Part shown: positions 8,161-14,331 of the stretch, piece after piece | How positions within the stretch are numbered: position 1 is the first letter of the stretch | Layout of the letters: each line of letters starts with the position of its first letter | Origin: Gemmatimonadota bacterium | Lineage (GTDB): Bacteria > Gemmatimonadota > Gemmatimonadetes > Longimicrobiales > Gaopeijiaceae | Length of the DNA: 18,569 bases | Direction of reading: 5' to 3' | Assembly: GCA_007129525.1 (NCBI GenBank) | Contig: SKVI01000130.1 | Coordinates: 1 to 18,569 of the forward strand | Translations under genes and position numbers: made by a program | The notes under the pieces: generated by a model | Seen by the model: only the letters and a program-made list of their open reading frames with translations | The model's database searches: none | What the model was told of the DNA's origin: nothing

Positions 8161-9147
8161 ATGACTTCGCCCCCCACTCCCAGGCAGATCGCCCTGGCAT
8201 ACGCCCAGGTTCTCCTGGCGGGAACCCTCTGGGGTACCTCCGGTCCGTTCTCCATCGCCCTGTTCCGGATGGGGATCCCCCCCACCAGCGTGGCGATCCT
8301 GCGGCCGGGAGCCGGAGTGCTCTTCCTGGCGCTCTTCGTCATCCTGGTCCGCAGGCGGCGCCGGGAGGCCGCTCGGCGAGTGGGGGTGGAGCTGCCCCCG
8401 GTGACCAGGAACCTGGCGGGCATGCTCCTGGTGGGCGGCCTCATCGTGGGGGTGTTCCAGTTGGCATACCAGATGTCCACCGAAGCGGTGGGGGTACCTG
8501 CCACGGTGGCGCTCCTCTACCTGGCTCCCGCCATCGTGGTGGGGGCGTCGGTCGTGGTCTTCCGGGAGCGCCTCACCGTTTGGAAGGGCCTCCTGGCCGC
8601 CGTCTCGATCCTGGGGGTCTGGCTCACCGTCTTCGGCACCCGGGGAGTCGACGTGGACCTCACCCCCGTGGGGATCGCCTGGGGGTGCGTATGCGGGCTC
8701 TCCTACGCCAGCTACACCATGTTCGGAAAGTGGTACGGAAAGACCCACGGCCCCCTGATCCCCCTCTTCTGGAGCACCCTGGGGGGAACGACCCTCCTGC
8801 TGGTGGCGTGGGGGGTCCGGGGCGAACCCGTCGTGCTCCCGCAGGGATGGCTGGCCTGGGGCACGGTTCTCCTCTACGGGCTCCTCACCATCGCGCTGGC
8901 AGCCCTGCTGCTCTTCAACGCCATGCGAACCCTGGAAGCGGGACGGGCGTCCATCGGAACCACCATCGAGCCGCTGGTGGCCAGCCTCCTGGCCTGGGCA
9001 CTCCTGGACCAGGTCCTGACGCCGTGGGGAATGGCGGGGCTGGCGCTCCTGGTGGTGGGGGTGGCCGGGGCCTATGGGCTGCGGGTGCCCCACAGCCGCC
9101 GGCCCCAGGAGCCCGATCCCGCCCCCGAACGTCCGCTGGCGGGGTAG
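8161..9147 (+). CDS. EamA/DMT-superfamily permease
   Basis: A 328-residue inner-membrane protein with about ten hydrophobic segments in two EamA repeats, the standard drug/metabolite transporter layout. The first repeat begins QVLLAGTLWGTSGPF, a typical DMT opening with the 'WG' motif. The first repeat ends with YLAPAIVVGASVVVFRERLT, matching the conserved 'P..a.l.....gE.lt' feature although Glu is preceded by Arg. The second repeat ends EPLVASLLAWALLDQVLTPWG, the matching feature of repeat two with Asp replacing Glu. These carriers export metabolites or amino acids; substrate is unknown. The gene is divergent from the ABC exporter, sharing a 144-bp upstream region with no promoter I can call with confidence. 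The last about 20 residues are a Pro/Arg-rich cytoplasmic tail. The stop codon TAG lies inside the first unit of a 23-bp tandem repeat, which suggests the repeat replaced or extended the original gene end. Confidence 0.92.
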   Translation: MTSPPTPRQIALAYAQVLLAGTLWGTSGPFSIALFRMGIPPTSVAILRPGAGVLFLALFVILVRRRRREAARRVGVELPPVTRNLAGMLLVGGLIVGVFQLAYQMSTEAVGVPATVALLYLAPAIVVGASVVVFRERLTVWKGLLAAVSILGVWLTVFGTRGVDVDLTPVGIAWGCVCGLSYASYTMFGKWYGKTHGPLIPLFWSTLGGTTLLLVAWGVRGEPVVLPQGWLAWGTVLLYGLLTIALAALLLFNAMRTLEAGRASIGTTIEPLVASLLAWALLDQVLTPWGMAGLALLVVGVAGAYGLRVPHSRRPQEPDPAPERPLAG

Positions 9148-9204
9148 CGGTCTGCCACCTGGCAGGGTAGCGGCGTGCCAACTGGCAGGGTAGCGGTCCG
9201 CCCG
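9136..9204. repeat. Three-copy 23-bp tandem repeat over the permease stop codon
   Basis: Units start at 9136, 9159 and 9182. Each begins CTGGCRGGGTAGCGG followed by 8 less conserved bases (TCTGCCAC, CGTGCCAA, TCCGCCCG). At the junctions TGCCA-NN-TGGCA makes short perfect inverted repeats (9153-9164 and 9176-9187), so the transcript could form small hairpins. The permease stop codon is the TAG in unit one. The array sits in the 85-bp gap between two convergent genes, so it may act as a terminator or be a slippage-derived minisatellite. Confidence 0.9.
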
Positions 9205-9232
9205 TGGAGGAGCGCCCGCGTCGGTGCCCGGC

Positions 9233-10060
9233 TCAGCTCCGGGGCACGAAGATGACGGCCTCGGCGCCGCCTCCCTCCCGGTTGCCCACTCGCAGGTGCA
9301 TGCCCCGTCCTTCCAGAATCCGCTGGGCGTAGGGAAGCCCCATTCCCACCGCGTCGGAATCGGTGGTCCAGAACGGATCGAAGGCCTTCTCCAGCGCCTC
9401 GGCGGAAAAGCCCGGACCACGGTCGATGATCCGTACCCGGATGCCCTCATCGGAGCCCTCCGTCTCCACCTCCACAGTCTTTCCGTCGCCGAATCGGCCT
9501 GCATTGGCCAGCAGAAGGAAGAGAGCGTCCTTGAAGGCCTCCGGGTGCACCGTCGCAGGCAGGCTCGACGCACTGAACCGGAGCTTGACGGGCACGTCCG
9601 TCTCCTGGATGTAGTCTCGAACCACGGCATGAACGAGATCGGGCAGGTTCTCCCGGCGAGGCTCCTCCTCGGGGGGCTCGCTGGCATAGAACTCCAGGTC
9701 TTCCAGGGCGTCCACCACGTCCCGGGCCACGGCGGGGAGCTGGCCGTCTCGACCCAGCGCCGTCCGGAGGGGCCGGATCGCCGCGCCCCGGAGGTATCGG
9801 ACCAGCCCCCGAATGGCCCGGTCCGCGGGATCCTCCTCCGAATCTTCGCCCCGAGGACGCCATCCCTGGGCCAGAGCGCTGCGGATGCGCTGGAGCTCCG
9901 GCGGGTCGCCGGCAGCCTTCTCCGGCAGCTCCCCCCCCCGCTCCAGATCCCTGGCCAGGCGGTCCAGCGCACCCGCATGGGGATCTTCCGATCGCTTCAG
10001 CAAGAGAGCGGCGACGGCCACGGCCAGCACCGCCACCAGGATCCAGGCGACAATTTCCAT
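9233..10060 (-). CDS. Membrane-anchored histidine-kinase-type ATPase without phosphoacceptor His
   Basis: A 275-residue protein with one N-terminal membrane helix (about 2-21) and a C-terminal GHKL ATPase domain. N-box is ALFLLLANA with Asn186, G1 box is DRGPGF (213-218), F-box FDPFWTT (227-233) and G2 box GMGLPYA (239-245). This is the order and spacing of sensor kinase ATP-binding domains. In the region that should hold the H-box, RGAAIRPLRTALG (91-103) lines up with HExxNPL, but no histidine is present. It may therefore bind or hydrolyse ATP, act as a phosphatase or scaffold, or phosphorylate by another route. There is no sensor domain beyond the helix and a charged linker, and no response regulator nearby. 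I chose ATG 10060 rather than 10078 because a clear AGGAG lies 7 nt before it. Confidence 0.8.
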   Translation of the reverse strand: MEIVAWILVAVLAVAVAALLLKRSEDPHAGALDRLARDLERGGELPEKAAGDPPELQRIRSALAQGWRPRGEDSEEDPADRAIRGLVRYLRGAAIRPLRTALGRDGQLPAVARDVVDALEDLEFYASEPPEEEPRRENLPDLVHAVVRDYIQETDVPVKLRFSASSLPATVHPEAFKDALFLLLANAGRFGDGKTVEVETEGSDEGIRVRIIDRGPGFSAEALEKAFDPFWTTDSDAVGMGLPYAQRILEGRGMHLRVGNREGGGAEAVIFVPRS

Positions 10061-10067
10061 ACGTGGA

Positions 10068-10072
10068 CTCCT
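10068..10072 (-). promoter_or_regulatory. Ribosome binding site AGGAG deciding the kinase-like gene start
   Basis: On the minus strand AGGAG is separated by 7 nt from ATG 10060. It lies inside the alternative reading from ATG 10078, which would place it within the coding sequence. Clear Shine-Dalgarno sites are scarce in this window, so this one fixes the start well. Confidence 0.75.
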
Positions 10073-10309
10073 GAACATTCGATGTATAGGGGCGAGCCCT
10101 CGTAGAGGCCTCGCTCGGACTCAGCGCCAGCCACGATCATGGTGGCCTGGACGCTCCGGGGCAATGCACGATCTCACGCGTGGGTCCTGGGCACGCCCCC
10201 GGGAGGGCGCCCGGCAACCCGGGGGCATGCGCCGGCTTGCCGCGGAGGGAGCCCCCCCATATGGTCCTCTACCACAGTGGGTGGCGCAGCTCCCGATTCC
10301 CGGACCCCG

Positions 10310-10341
10310 CCGTCCGGCGCACTCCGGCATCCGCCGGACGG
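10310..10341 (+). other. 10-bp perfect hairpin upstream of the CoA-binding gene
   Basis: CCGTCCGGCG at 10310-10319 pairs exactly with CGCCGGACGG at 10332-10341 around a 12-nt loop. It is followed by a C/T-rich stretch (not U-rich) and the ATG at 10367. Lack of a T-tract argues against a simple terminator. It may be a leader structure affecting translation or mRNA stability; GC richness makes chance pairing possible, but a 10-bp perfect stem is longer than expected. Confidence 0.6.
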
Positions 10342-10366
10342 TCCCCCTCCGCATTCCAGCTCTCTT

Positions 10367-10927
10367 ATGTCCGATTCGCCCTCACATGACTCCGGCAGCG
10401 ACACCGGCGCCGTGGGTCCGTCGGCGCTGCGGCGGCTCGAATCGCTGCTGCAGGAGAGTGCCGACCGGTCCAATCCGACGGCCGGGGAACTCCGTTCGCT
10501 CCTGGGTACCGTCGAGACGGTGGCGGTCATCGGCCTCTCCAGAGACCCACTCAAAGCGGCTCGGCGAGTCCCCTCGTACCTGGCCGCGAAGGGCTACCGC
10601 GTGATTCCGGTGAACCCCAACGCTGAGTCCATTCTGGGGCAACCGGCCCGAGACACCCTGGACGAGGTGACCGACGAAGTGGACCTGGTGCTCCTCTTCA
10701 GGCCGTCCGAGGAAGCCGGTGTCTTCGTGGAGGCGGCAGCGGCCCGTGACGAGCAACCGGCGATCTGGCTGCAGGAGGGAATCATGGCCCCGGAGGCCGT
10801 GGCGACGGCTCGTGCCGCCGGGCTCACGGTGATCCAGGACCTCTGCATCTTCAAGGTCCATCGCTCCCTGCCCCAGAACCAACCCCGGAGGCCGGCCACC
10901 CTGTCCGATCTGGCGGCGAAGGAGTGA
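10367..10927 (+). CDS. CoA-binding domain protein (YccU type)
   Basis: A 186-residue cytoplasmic protein with a Rossmann-type CoA-binding domain as in the succinyl-CoA synthetase alpha subunit N-domain. Core motifs are VAVIGLSRDPLKAARRVPSYL (52-72), YRVIPVNPNAESILGQPA (77-94), VDLVLLFRPSE (105-115), IWLQEGI (133-139) and GLTVIQDLCIFKVH (152-165). They follow the YccU family order: nucleotide loop GxSxxP, 'IPVNP', 'VD.V..F', 'W.Q.G', and a Cys near the C-terminus (Cys160). YccU proteins are about 140 residues; here about 45 extra Ser/Asp-rich residues precede the core. I chose ATG 10367 over upstream in-frame codons because sequence before it is Pro-rich, hairpin-forming and unlike protein. 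The physiological role of the family is not settled. The gene ends 3 bp from a convergent peroxiredoxin gene, leaving no room for a separate terminator. Confidence 0.88.
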   Translation: MSDSPSHDSGSDTGAVGPSALRRLESLLQESADRSNPTAGELRSLLGTVETVAVIGLSRDPLKAARRVPSYLAAKGYRVIPVNPNAESILGQPARDTLDEVTDEVDLVLLFRPSEEAGVFVEAAAARDEQPAIWLQEGIMAPEAVATARAAGLTVIQDLCIFKVHRSLPQNQPRRPATLSDLAAKE

Positions 10928-10930
10928 CCG

Positions 10931-11383
10931 CTACACCTCCCGGGCCACCGCTGCGGCGTGTCCCTTGGGCCGAACCCGACGCCAGGCCTTCTCCACCCGC
11001 CCCTCCTCGTCGATGAGGAAGGTGCTTCGCTCCACGCCCCAGAACTTGTTTCCGAACATGGACTTCTCCTTCCAGACCCCGTACGCCTCCGACACGGCGT
11101 GGTCTTCGTCAGCCAGGAGGGGGAAGTTCAGACCGTGCTTCTCCTTGAACTTGCGGTGCGACTCCACCGGATCCGGTGAGACTCCCAGGACGACCACTTC
11201 GTCGTCGTCCAGCTCGGGCACCAGGTCGCGGAACTCGCAGGCTTCGGTAGTGCAACCGGGGGTGTCATCCTTCGGGTAGAAGTAGAGGATGACCTTGCGA
11301 CCCCGCAGGTCGCCCAGGGACACGGTGTCACCGTCGTCTGCGGAAAGCTCGAAGTCGGGGGCTGGATCGCCTTCGTTCAGCAT
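10931..11383 (-). CDS. bcp: Thioredoxin-dependent peroxiredoxin, Bcp/PrxQ family
   Basis: A 150-residue cytoplasmic thiol peroxidase reducing H2O2 and organic hydroperoxides. The catalytic motif PKDDTPGCTTEAC (37-49) contains peroxidatic Cys44 within PxxxTxxC and a second Cys49 five residues later, the atypical two-Cys arrangement of Bcp/PrxQ in which an internal disulfide is reduced by thioredoxin. The family opening is GDPAPDFELSADDG (5-18), and the later VERSTFLIDEEGRV strand is present. Length matches the family (about 150-160). ATG 11383 fits the usual start; an in-frame ATG at 11425 would add 14 residues, and an AGGAG lies between them, 13 nt before ATG 11383. The gene is convergent with the CoA-binding gene. 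No redox regulator binding site is obvious. Confidence 0.93.
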   Translation of the reverse strand: MLNEGDPAPDFELSADDGDTVSLGDLRGRKVILYFYPKDDTPGCTTEACEFRDLVPELDDDEVVVLGVSPDPVESHRKFKEKHGLNFPLLADEDHAVSEAYGVWKEKSMFGNKFWGVERSTFLIDEEGRVEKAWRRVRPKGHAAAVAREV

Positions 11384-11520
11384 GGGTCGGGCTGCGCTCC
11401 TGTGCTTGGTCTGGATGGGAATCATGGGGCACCGCGAACGGCATCCCGCAAGGCTGAAGCCCTACCCCGGAGGGGAAGCGGGAGTTCACTGGGAGGCACC
11501 GGCACCACTCTGACGACCTT

Positions 11521-12159
11521 CTACTCCTCGAGCATCCACCGGCAAAGGTCGTCGCCGTCGGACAGGCAGTGGGTGTGGACGAGCCGGCCGGGCTCCGCTC
11601 CGACCCTGGCCATCTCGGCCCGGGCCAGCCCGGTGACGATCCCGCACGCATCGCCTCCCGGATCTCCCCGGATCAGGAGGTCATCGATGCCCTCCAGGAC
11701 AAGGGGTGACCCCGAGGGGTTCACCAGCTTGCGTCCCATCAGATAGCGGAGTCGCTGACCGATTCTTCGCCGGGCCAGGGCGTGGGCCAGTCGCCGGGGC
11801 AGAATGCGGCGCCAGCCCGGGCGAGTGGACCCGCCGTGGAGCTCACCCCCCACCGTGAGGAAGACCTCGTGGGAGTCCGGCCGGCGGATCACCAACCGGA
11901 TGAGGTCCACCACCTCCTGGTCGCTGATCCGACGGCGGCGGCGCACGTCGTCCCGATACCTCCGGATCTGCGCCTCCACCGCCTCCGACAGACCCAGGCG
12001 GCGGGGCAACGTGACGCTCACGTTCTCGTCGTCCAGGATCTCGGCCGGCAGATCCTGGTTCTTCAGGGTCTGCAGGAGAGTGAGGGCCACTCGGGAGTGG
12101 ACTCGCCTGCGCGCATCGGTGGGGGCTGGGTCGGTCGAACCGGAGTCGCTGGCAGACAC
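11521..12159 (-). CDS. Uncharacterised protein with C-terminal V4R-like cysteine motif
   Basis: A 212-residue soluble protein starting at GTG 12159, divergent from the E1-alpha gene. The N-half is Arg-rich and helical (about 18-95). The middle holds a basic segment with RRILPRRLAHALARRR (117-132). The end reads ACGIVTGLARAEM (171-183) followed by HTHCLSDGDDLCRWML (195-210). The pattern Cys-x3-Gly-Asp-x2-Cys and a preceding Cys172 resemble the end of V4R (4-vinyl reductase) and related small-molecule-binding domains, where the motif reads CxxxGdxxCxF. That similarity is by eye only and confined to the C-terminus. Metal or small-ligand sensing is possible; enzymatic activity is not shown. No membrane segment or signal peptide. 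An alternative is a lineage-specific regulator of the divergent dehydrogenase gene. Confidence 0.75.
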   Translation of the reverse strand: MSASDSGSTDPAPTDARRRVHSRVALTLLQTLKNQDLPAEILDDENVSVTLPRRLGLSEAVEAQIRRYRDDVRRRRRISDQEVVDLIRLVIRRPDSHEVFLTVGGELHGGSTRPGWRRILPRRLAHALARRRIGQRLRYLMGRKLVNPSGSPLVLEGIDDLLIRGDPGGDACGIVTGLARAEMARVGAEPGRLVHTHCLSDGDDLCRWMLEE

Positions 12160-12220
12160 TGAGCCGAGGGTCGAGGTTGCAGGTCATCATCGGTGCAGGA
12201 TATCGTCACCGGGAAGGAGT

Positions 12221-12249
12221 AATGTCGATGCCCGGGCCCAGTTCGGCAA
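12221..12249 (-). promoter_or_regulatory. Weak promoter candidate for the cysteine-motif gene
   Basis: On the minus strand TTGCCG (12249-12244) and GACATT (12226-12221) are spaced by 17 nt, about 60 nt before the GTG start. The -35 matches 4 of 6 and the -10 only 3 of 6. The same GACATT hexamer at 17-nt spacing appears in the trpE promoter candidate. It overlaps the start of the plus-strand leader frame. Confidence 0.25.
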
Positions 12250-12311
12250 CGATTGCCTGCCCACCGGGAACGCTTTTCGCCCACCGATGCGACCGAGACC
12301 TGCCCCGCTGA
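12228..12311 (+). CDS. Short leader open frame coupled to the E1-alpha gene
   Basis: A 27-codon frame starts at ATG 12228, 8 nt after a near-perfect ribosome site GGAAGGAG (12212-12219), and ends at TGA 12309-12311. That stop overlaps the E1-alpha ATG (TGATG, 12309-12313). An in-frame ATG at 12222 is too close to the ribosome site. The peptide contains Pro, Arg and two Cys residues, without runs of one amino acid that would suggest classical attenuation. It is best read as a translated leader that delivers ribosomes to the main gene, which itself lacks a Shine-Dalgarno site. Protein function of the peptide is unlikely but not excluded. Confidence 0.45.
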   Translation: MPGPSSATIACPPGTLFAHRCDRDLPR

Positions 12312-13447
12312 TGCGACGATACCCCGCCTTCGATCCACCGGAATACCTGGACTGGTCTCCCGATCCAGAGATCATGGAAGCCTACGAGCGTACCCTCTCG
12401 TCGAAGCCCCATCGGGCCGAGGTGGTCGGCGCCCTTTCTGCCGATCGCCTGGTTGCGATCTACCGCGACCTCCTGCGTAGCCGGCTCCTGGACATCGGCC
12501 TCAAGCGGTGGGTTCGACAGGGAGTCATCTCCAAGGCCTGGCTGGGCACGGGGGAGGAGGCGGTAACGGTGGGCAACGTTCAGGCGCTGGATCGAAGCCG
12601 GGACGTGGTCTGCCCCATGATCCGCAACGCAGGTGCCTGCCACATGATGGGGATGTCCCTCACCGACCTCTTCCGCGGGTACCTGGCCACGCCGGACTCC
12701 CCGTCCGGTGGACGGGACCTGCACGTGGGAGATCCCTCCGCAGGGGTCATCCAGCCCATCAGTCACATGGGCGCCAACGTCCCGGTGATGGCAGGCATCG
12801 CCCTGGCCTTCCGCCAGCGAAAGGAGCCCGGCGTGGCCCTCACCTGGATCGGGGACGGCGCCACCAAGACCGGCGAGTGCCACGAGGGCCTGAATTTTGC
12901 CGCCGTACAGGATCTACCGGTGGTCTTCGTGCTCCAGGACAACCAGGTGGCCCTGGGCACCCGGGCTGACCAGCACGGCATCGGGGAGCTGGACCGATGG
13001 GGCGACATGTACGGGATCCCCACCTGGCTCACCGACGGAAATCATGTACTGGACGTCCTGGCGGCCACCCACCTGGCAGCCGAGCGCTGCAGGAGGGGAG
13101 CCGGACCGGGCCTCGTCGTGGCCCGGACCTTCCGGATGGGGGGACACGCCACCCACGACGAGAGGGAGGCCCGGCGCACCTTCCCCGAGGAGCTCTTCCG
13201 GCACTGGGGCCGGCGTGATCCGGTGGGCCTGTACGAGACCTGGCTCCTGCGTCGGGGCATCGACGAGGAGTGGCTGGCTGCCGTGGAGGAAGAGGTCACC
13301 GCCGAGGTGGAGGCTGCGGCAGACGAGGCAGCGGAGTCGGAAGAGCTGAAGGTGGATCCGACGAAGGCGCAGTACCCGGGGTACTCCCATGGTCCGGTAA
13401 CGGAGCCCATCCGGAATCGTCCGATCCGACCAGCTCCCAGCCCTTGA
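12311..13447 (+). CDS. 2-oxoacid dehydrogenase E1 component, alpha subunit (TPP-dependent)
   Basis: A 378-residue E1-alpha subunit of a pyruvate/branched-chain/acetoin-type dehydrogenase complex, which decarboxylates a 2-oxoacid using thiamine diphosphate. The TPP/Mg motif starts WIGDGATKTGECHEG (179-193) and ends in LQDNQVALGT (208-217), about the usual 25-30 residue span, with DNQ replacing the common NN. The active-site loop reads RMGGHATHDE (275-284), conserving His279 but with Gly and Ala where HHS is usual in BCKDH. A heterotetramer needs an E1-beta subunit; none lies in this window, so the partner and E2/E3 must be elsewhere. The start ATG 12311 overlaps the stop of a leader frame; ATG 12287 in frame is an alternative adding 8 residues. 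The tail (after about 345) is acidic then Pro-rich. Confidence 0.88.
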   Translation: MRRYPAFDPPEYLDWSPDPEIMEAYERTLSSKPHRAEVVGALSADRLVAIYRDLLRSRLLDIGLKRWVRQGVISKAWLGTGEEAVTVGNVQALDRSRDVVCPMIRNAGACHMMGMSLTDLFRGYLATPDSPSGGRDLHVGDPSAGVIQPISHMGANVPVMAGIALAFRQRKEPGVALTWIGDGATKTGECHEGLNFAAVQDLPVVFVLQDNQVALGTRADQHGIGELDRWGDMYGIPTWLTDGNHVLDVLAATHLAAERCRRGAGPGLVVARTFRMGGHATHDEREARRTFPEELFRHWGRRDPVGLYETWLLRRGIDEEWLAAVEEEVTAEVEAAADEAAESEELKVDPTKAQYPGYSHGPVTEPIRNRPIRPAPSP

Positions 13448-13472
13448 AGCTCGAACGGAGTCCTGATATATT
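13444..13472 (+). promoter_or_regulatory. Sigma-70-type promoter for the ECF sigma gene
   Basis: TTGAAG at 13444-13449 and TATATT at 13467-13472 are separated by 17 nt. The -35 matches 4 of 6 consensus bases and the -10 matches 5 of 6, the best match in the window, in an otherwise GC-rich context. The -35 overlaps the stop codon of E1-alpha. Start of transcription near 13479 would leave a leader of about 140 nt before the sigma ATG. Confidence 0.55.
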
Positions 13473-13485
13473 TGCTGCCGACAGC

Positions 13486-13611
13486 ATGACTCTCGAGACG
13501 ACTCCCCTCTCGGGAAGAGGAAGTTGCGATCAAGGGCGCATCGCCTTTTCGGCACGCGCCCTTTCGTGTCTCTCCCATTCGCCTGAGGCTCAACTCGCAA
13601 CGAAGGGGTGA
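13486..13611 (+). CDS. Leader open frame upstream of the ECF sigma gene
   Basis: A 41-codon frame from ATG 13486 to TGA 13609-13611. Its stop overlaps the alternative sigma start GTG 13608-13610 as GTGA, and lies 8 nt before ATG 13620. There is no strong ribosome site in front of it. A hairpin (13532-13563) lies within it, so ribosomes on this frame could change the fold. It could be a leader peptide or a chance frame. Confidence 0.3.
   Translation: MTLETTPLSGRGSCDQGRIAFSARALSCLSHSPEAQLATKG
13532..13563 (+). other. 8-bp perfect hairpin in the sigma gene leader
   Basis: AAGGGCGC (13532-13539) pairs with GCGCCCTT (13556-13563) around a 16-nt loop, followed by TCGTGTCTCTC. The downstream tract is pyrimidine-rich but has few consecutive T. 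It could end E1-alpha transcripts, but it lies downstream of the best promoter, so it would then act as an attenuator in the sigma leader. Confidence 0.5.
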
Positions 13612-13619
13612 GCAGGCAT

Positions 13620-14267
13620 ATGTCCAGGAGCAGTTCAGCACCATCCGACGACCGACAGCAGCAGACGGCGCCCTCGCAAGAGGTTCCCCTCTCCGAGCTG
13701 AGTGACGAGGAGCTGGTCACCGCCCATCTGGGCGGCCGCCCTGGCGCGTTCCAGGAGCTCTTCGACCGATATCGGGACCGACTGGTCCACTTCATTACCC
13801 GGAAGACCGGCGACTCGGACCGGGCGCAGGACCTGGTCCAGGAGGCCTTCATCCGGGTCACGCGACACCTGCACCGGTTCGACACCAGCAAGAAGTTCTC
13901 GACCTGGGTCTACACCATCGCGTCGAACCTCTCGAAGAACGAGTTGCGGAACCGATCCCGAAGTCCGCTGGTGCTCTTCCAGAAGCTCACCAGCAACTGG
14001 GACGAGGACCATCGGCCCCTGCAGTTCGAAGATCTGGCCATGCGTCCGGACGACCTCTACCGGAAGCGTTTCCTGCGCCGTTTGGTTGAGGACACCGTGG
14101 AAGAGCTCCCGGAACACCACCGGCTGGTCTTCCGGCTCCGGGAGCTGGAGGGCAAGAGCTACGAGGAGATCGCTGAGATCACCGGTGTGAACCTCGGTAC
14201 GGTCAAGAGCCGGCTCCACCGCGCCCGGAACTCCTTCGCGCAGCGGATCGAACATTCCCTGAACTGA
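13620..14267 (+). CDS. ECF-type RNA polymerase sigma factor
   Basis: A 215-residue sigma-70 family factor with only regions 2 and 4, the ECF layout. Region 2 covers about 40-112, including DLVQEAFIRVTRHLHRFD (71-88) and KFSTWVYTIASNLSKNELRN (92-111), which bind the -10 element and core polymerase. Region 4 covers about 155-205, with ELPEHHRLVFRLRELEGKSY and the helix-turn-helix EEIAEITGVNLGTVKSRLHRAR. A polar 25-residue extension precedes region 2. ATG 13620 is preferred because AAGGGGTGA (13603-13611) lies 8 nt upstream; GTG 13608 is a possible alternative. No anti-sigma gene follows; the next gene encodes a PspA-like protein, which suggests an envelope-stress regulon. A linker between regions 2 and 4 of about 40 residues holds acidic and Trp residues. 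Confidence 0.93.
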   Translation: MSRSSSAPSDDRQQQTAPSQEVPLSELSDEELVTAHLGGRPGAFQELFDRYRDRLVHFITRKTGDSDRAQDLVQEAFIRVTRHLHRFDTSKKFSTWVYTIASNLSKNELRNRSRSPLVLFQKLTSNWDEDHRPLQFEDLAMRPDDLYRKRFLRRLVEDTVEELPEHHRLVFRLRELEGKSYEEIAEITGVNLGTVKSRLHRARNSFAQRIEHSLN

Positions 14268-14301
14268 GGCGGGGACGGCGGGGGCGTACCGTCCCTGGAC
14301 T

Positions 14302-14328
14302 GGAACCCCGCTTCGGTCCACAGTAAGT
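14302..14328 (+). promoter_or_regulatory. ECF-type promoter candidate for the pspA-like gene
   Basis: GGAAC at 14302-14306 matches the core -35 of many ECF promoters. About 16 nt later GTAAGT (14323-14328) could serve as the -10, though it lacks the CGTC/TCTA features of several ECF groups. Transcription would start near 14335, at the foot of the strong hairpin at 14332-14361. The motif is short and could be chance. Confidence 0.25.
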
Positions 14329-14331
14329 TTC

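Larger units (their letters stand above)
10061..10366. other. Divergent intergenic region with hairpin-rich leader of the CoA-binding gene
   Basis: This 306-bp gap holds no convincing gene, although a frame open from GTG-like and ATG codons near 10139 runs in phase into the next gene. Two strong inverted repeats are seen on the plus strand. One is 10195-10203 with 10218-10226 (9 bp, extendable to 12 with one mismatch at 10191-10230). The other is 10310-10319 with 10332-10341 (10 bp, 12-nt loop). A third, weaker structure is CGAGC/GCTCG at 10093-10117. None carries a T-tract. The second ends 25 nt before the downstream ATG, where it could mask translation. Confidence 0.55.

Noticed and set aside
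5204..8200. A 998-codon open frame on the minus strand that could be read as one giant protein
   Set aside because: Its upper two thirds is the wrong frame of the ABC exporter (Pro/Gly/Arg-rich, no domains). Only the last 333 codons, from ATG 6205, form the ChaN protein.
8035..9978. Long minus-strand frame of 647 codons across the permease and kinase-like genes
   Set aside because: It is a shifted shadow of both, low complexity, crossing the intergenic repeat.
10191..10260. SAM-I-like riboswitch suggested by CCCGGCAACCCGGG
   Set aside because: Only the GCAACC stretch matches; the kink-turn and other conserved joints are missing.
11804..12310. In-frame extension of E1-alpha by 169 residues
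   Set aside because: It covers the antisense of the cysteine-motif gene and the divergent promoter region; E1-alpha homologues begin near ATG 12311, where the TGATG overlap also supports the start.
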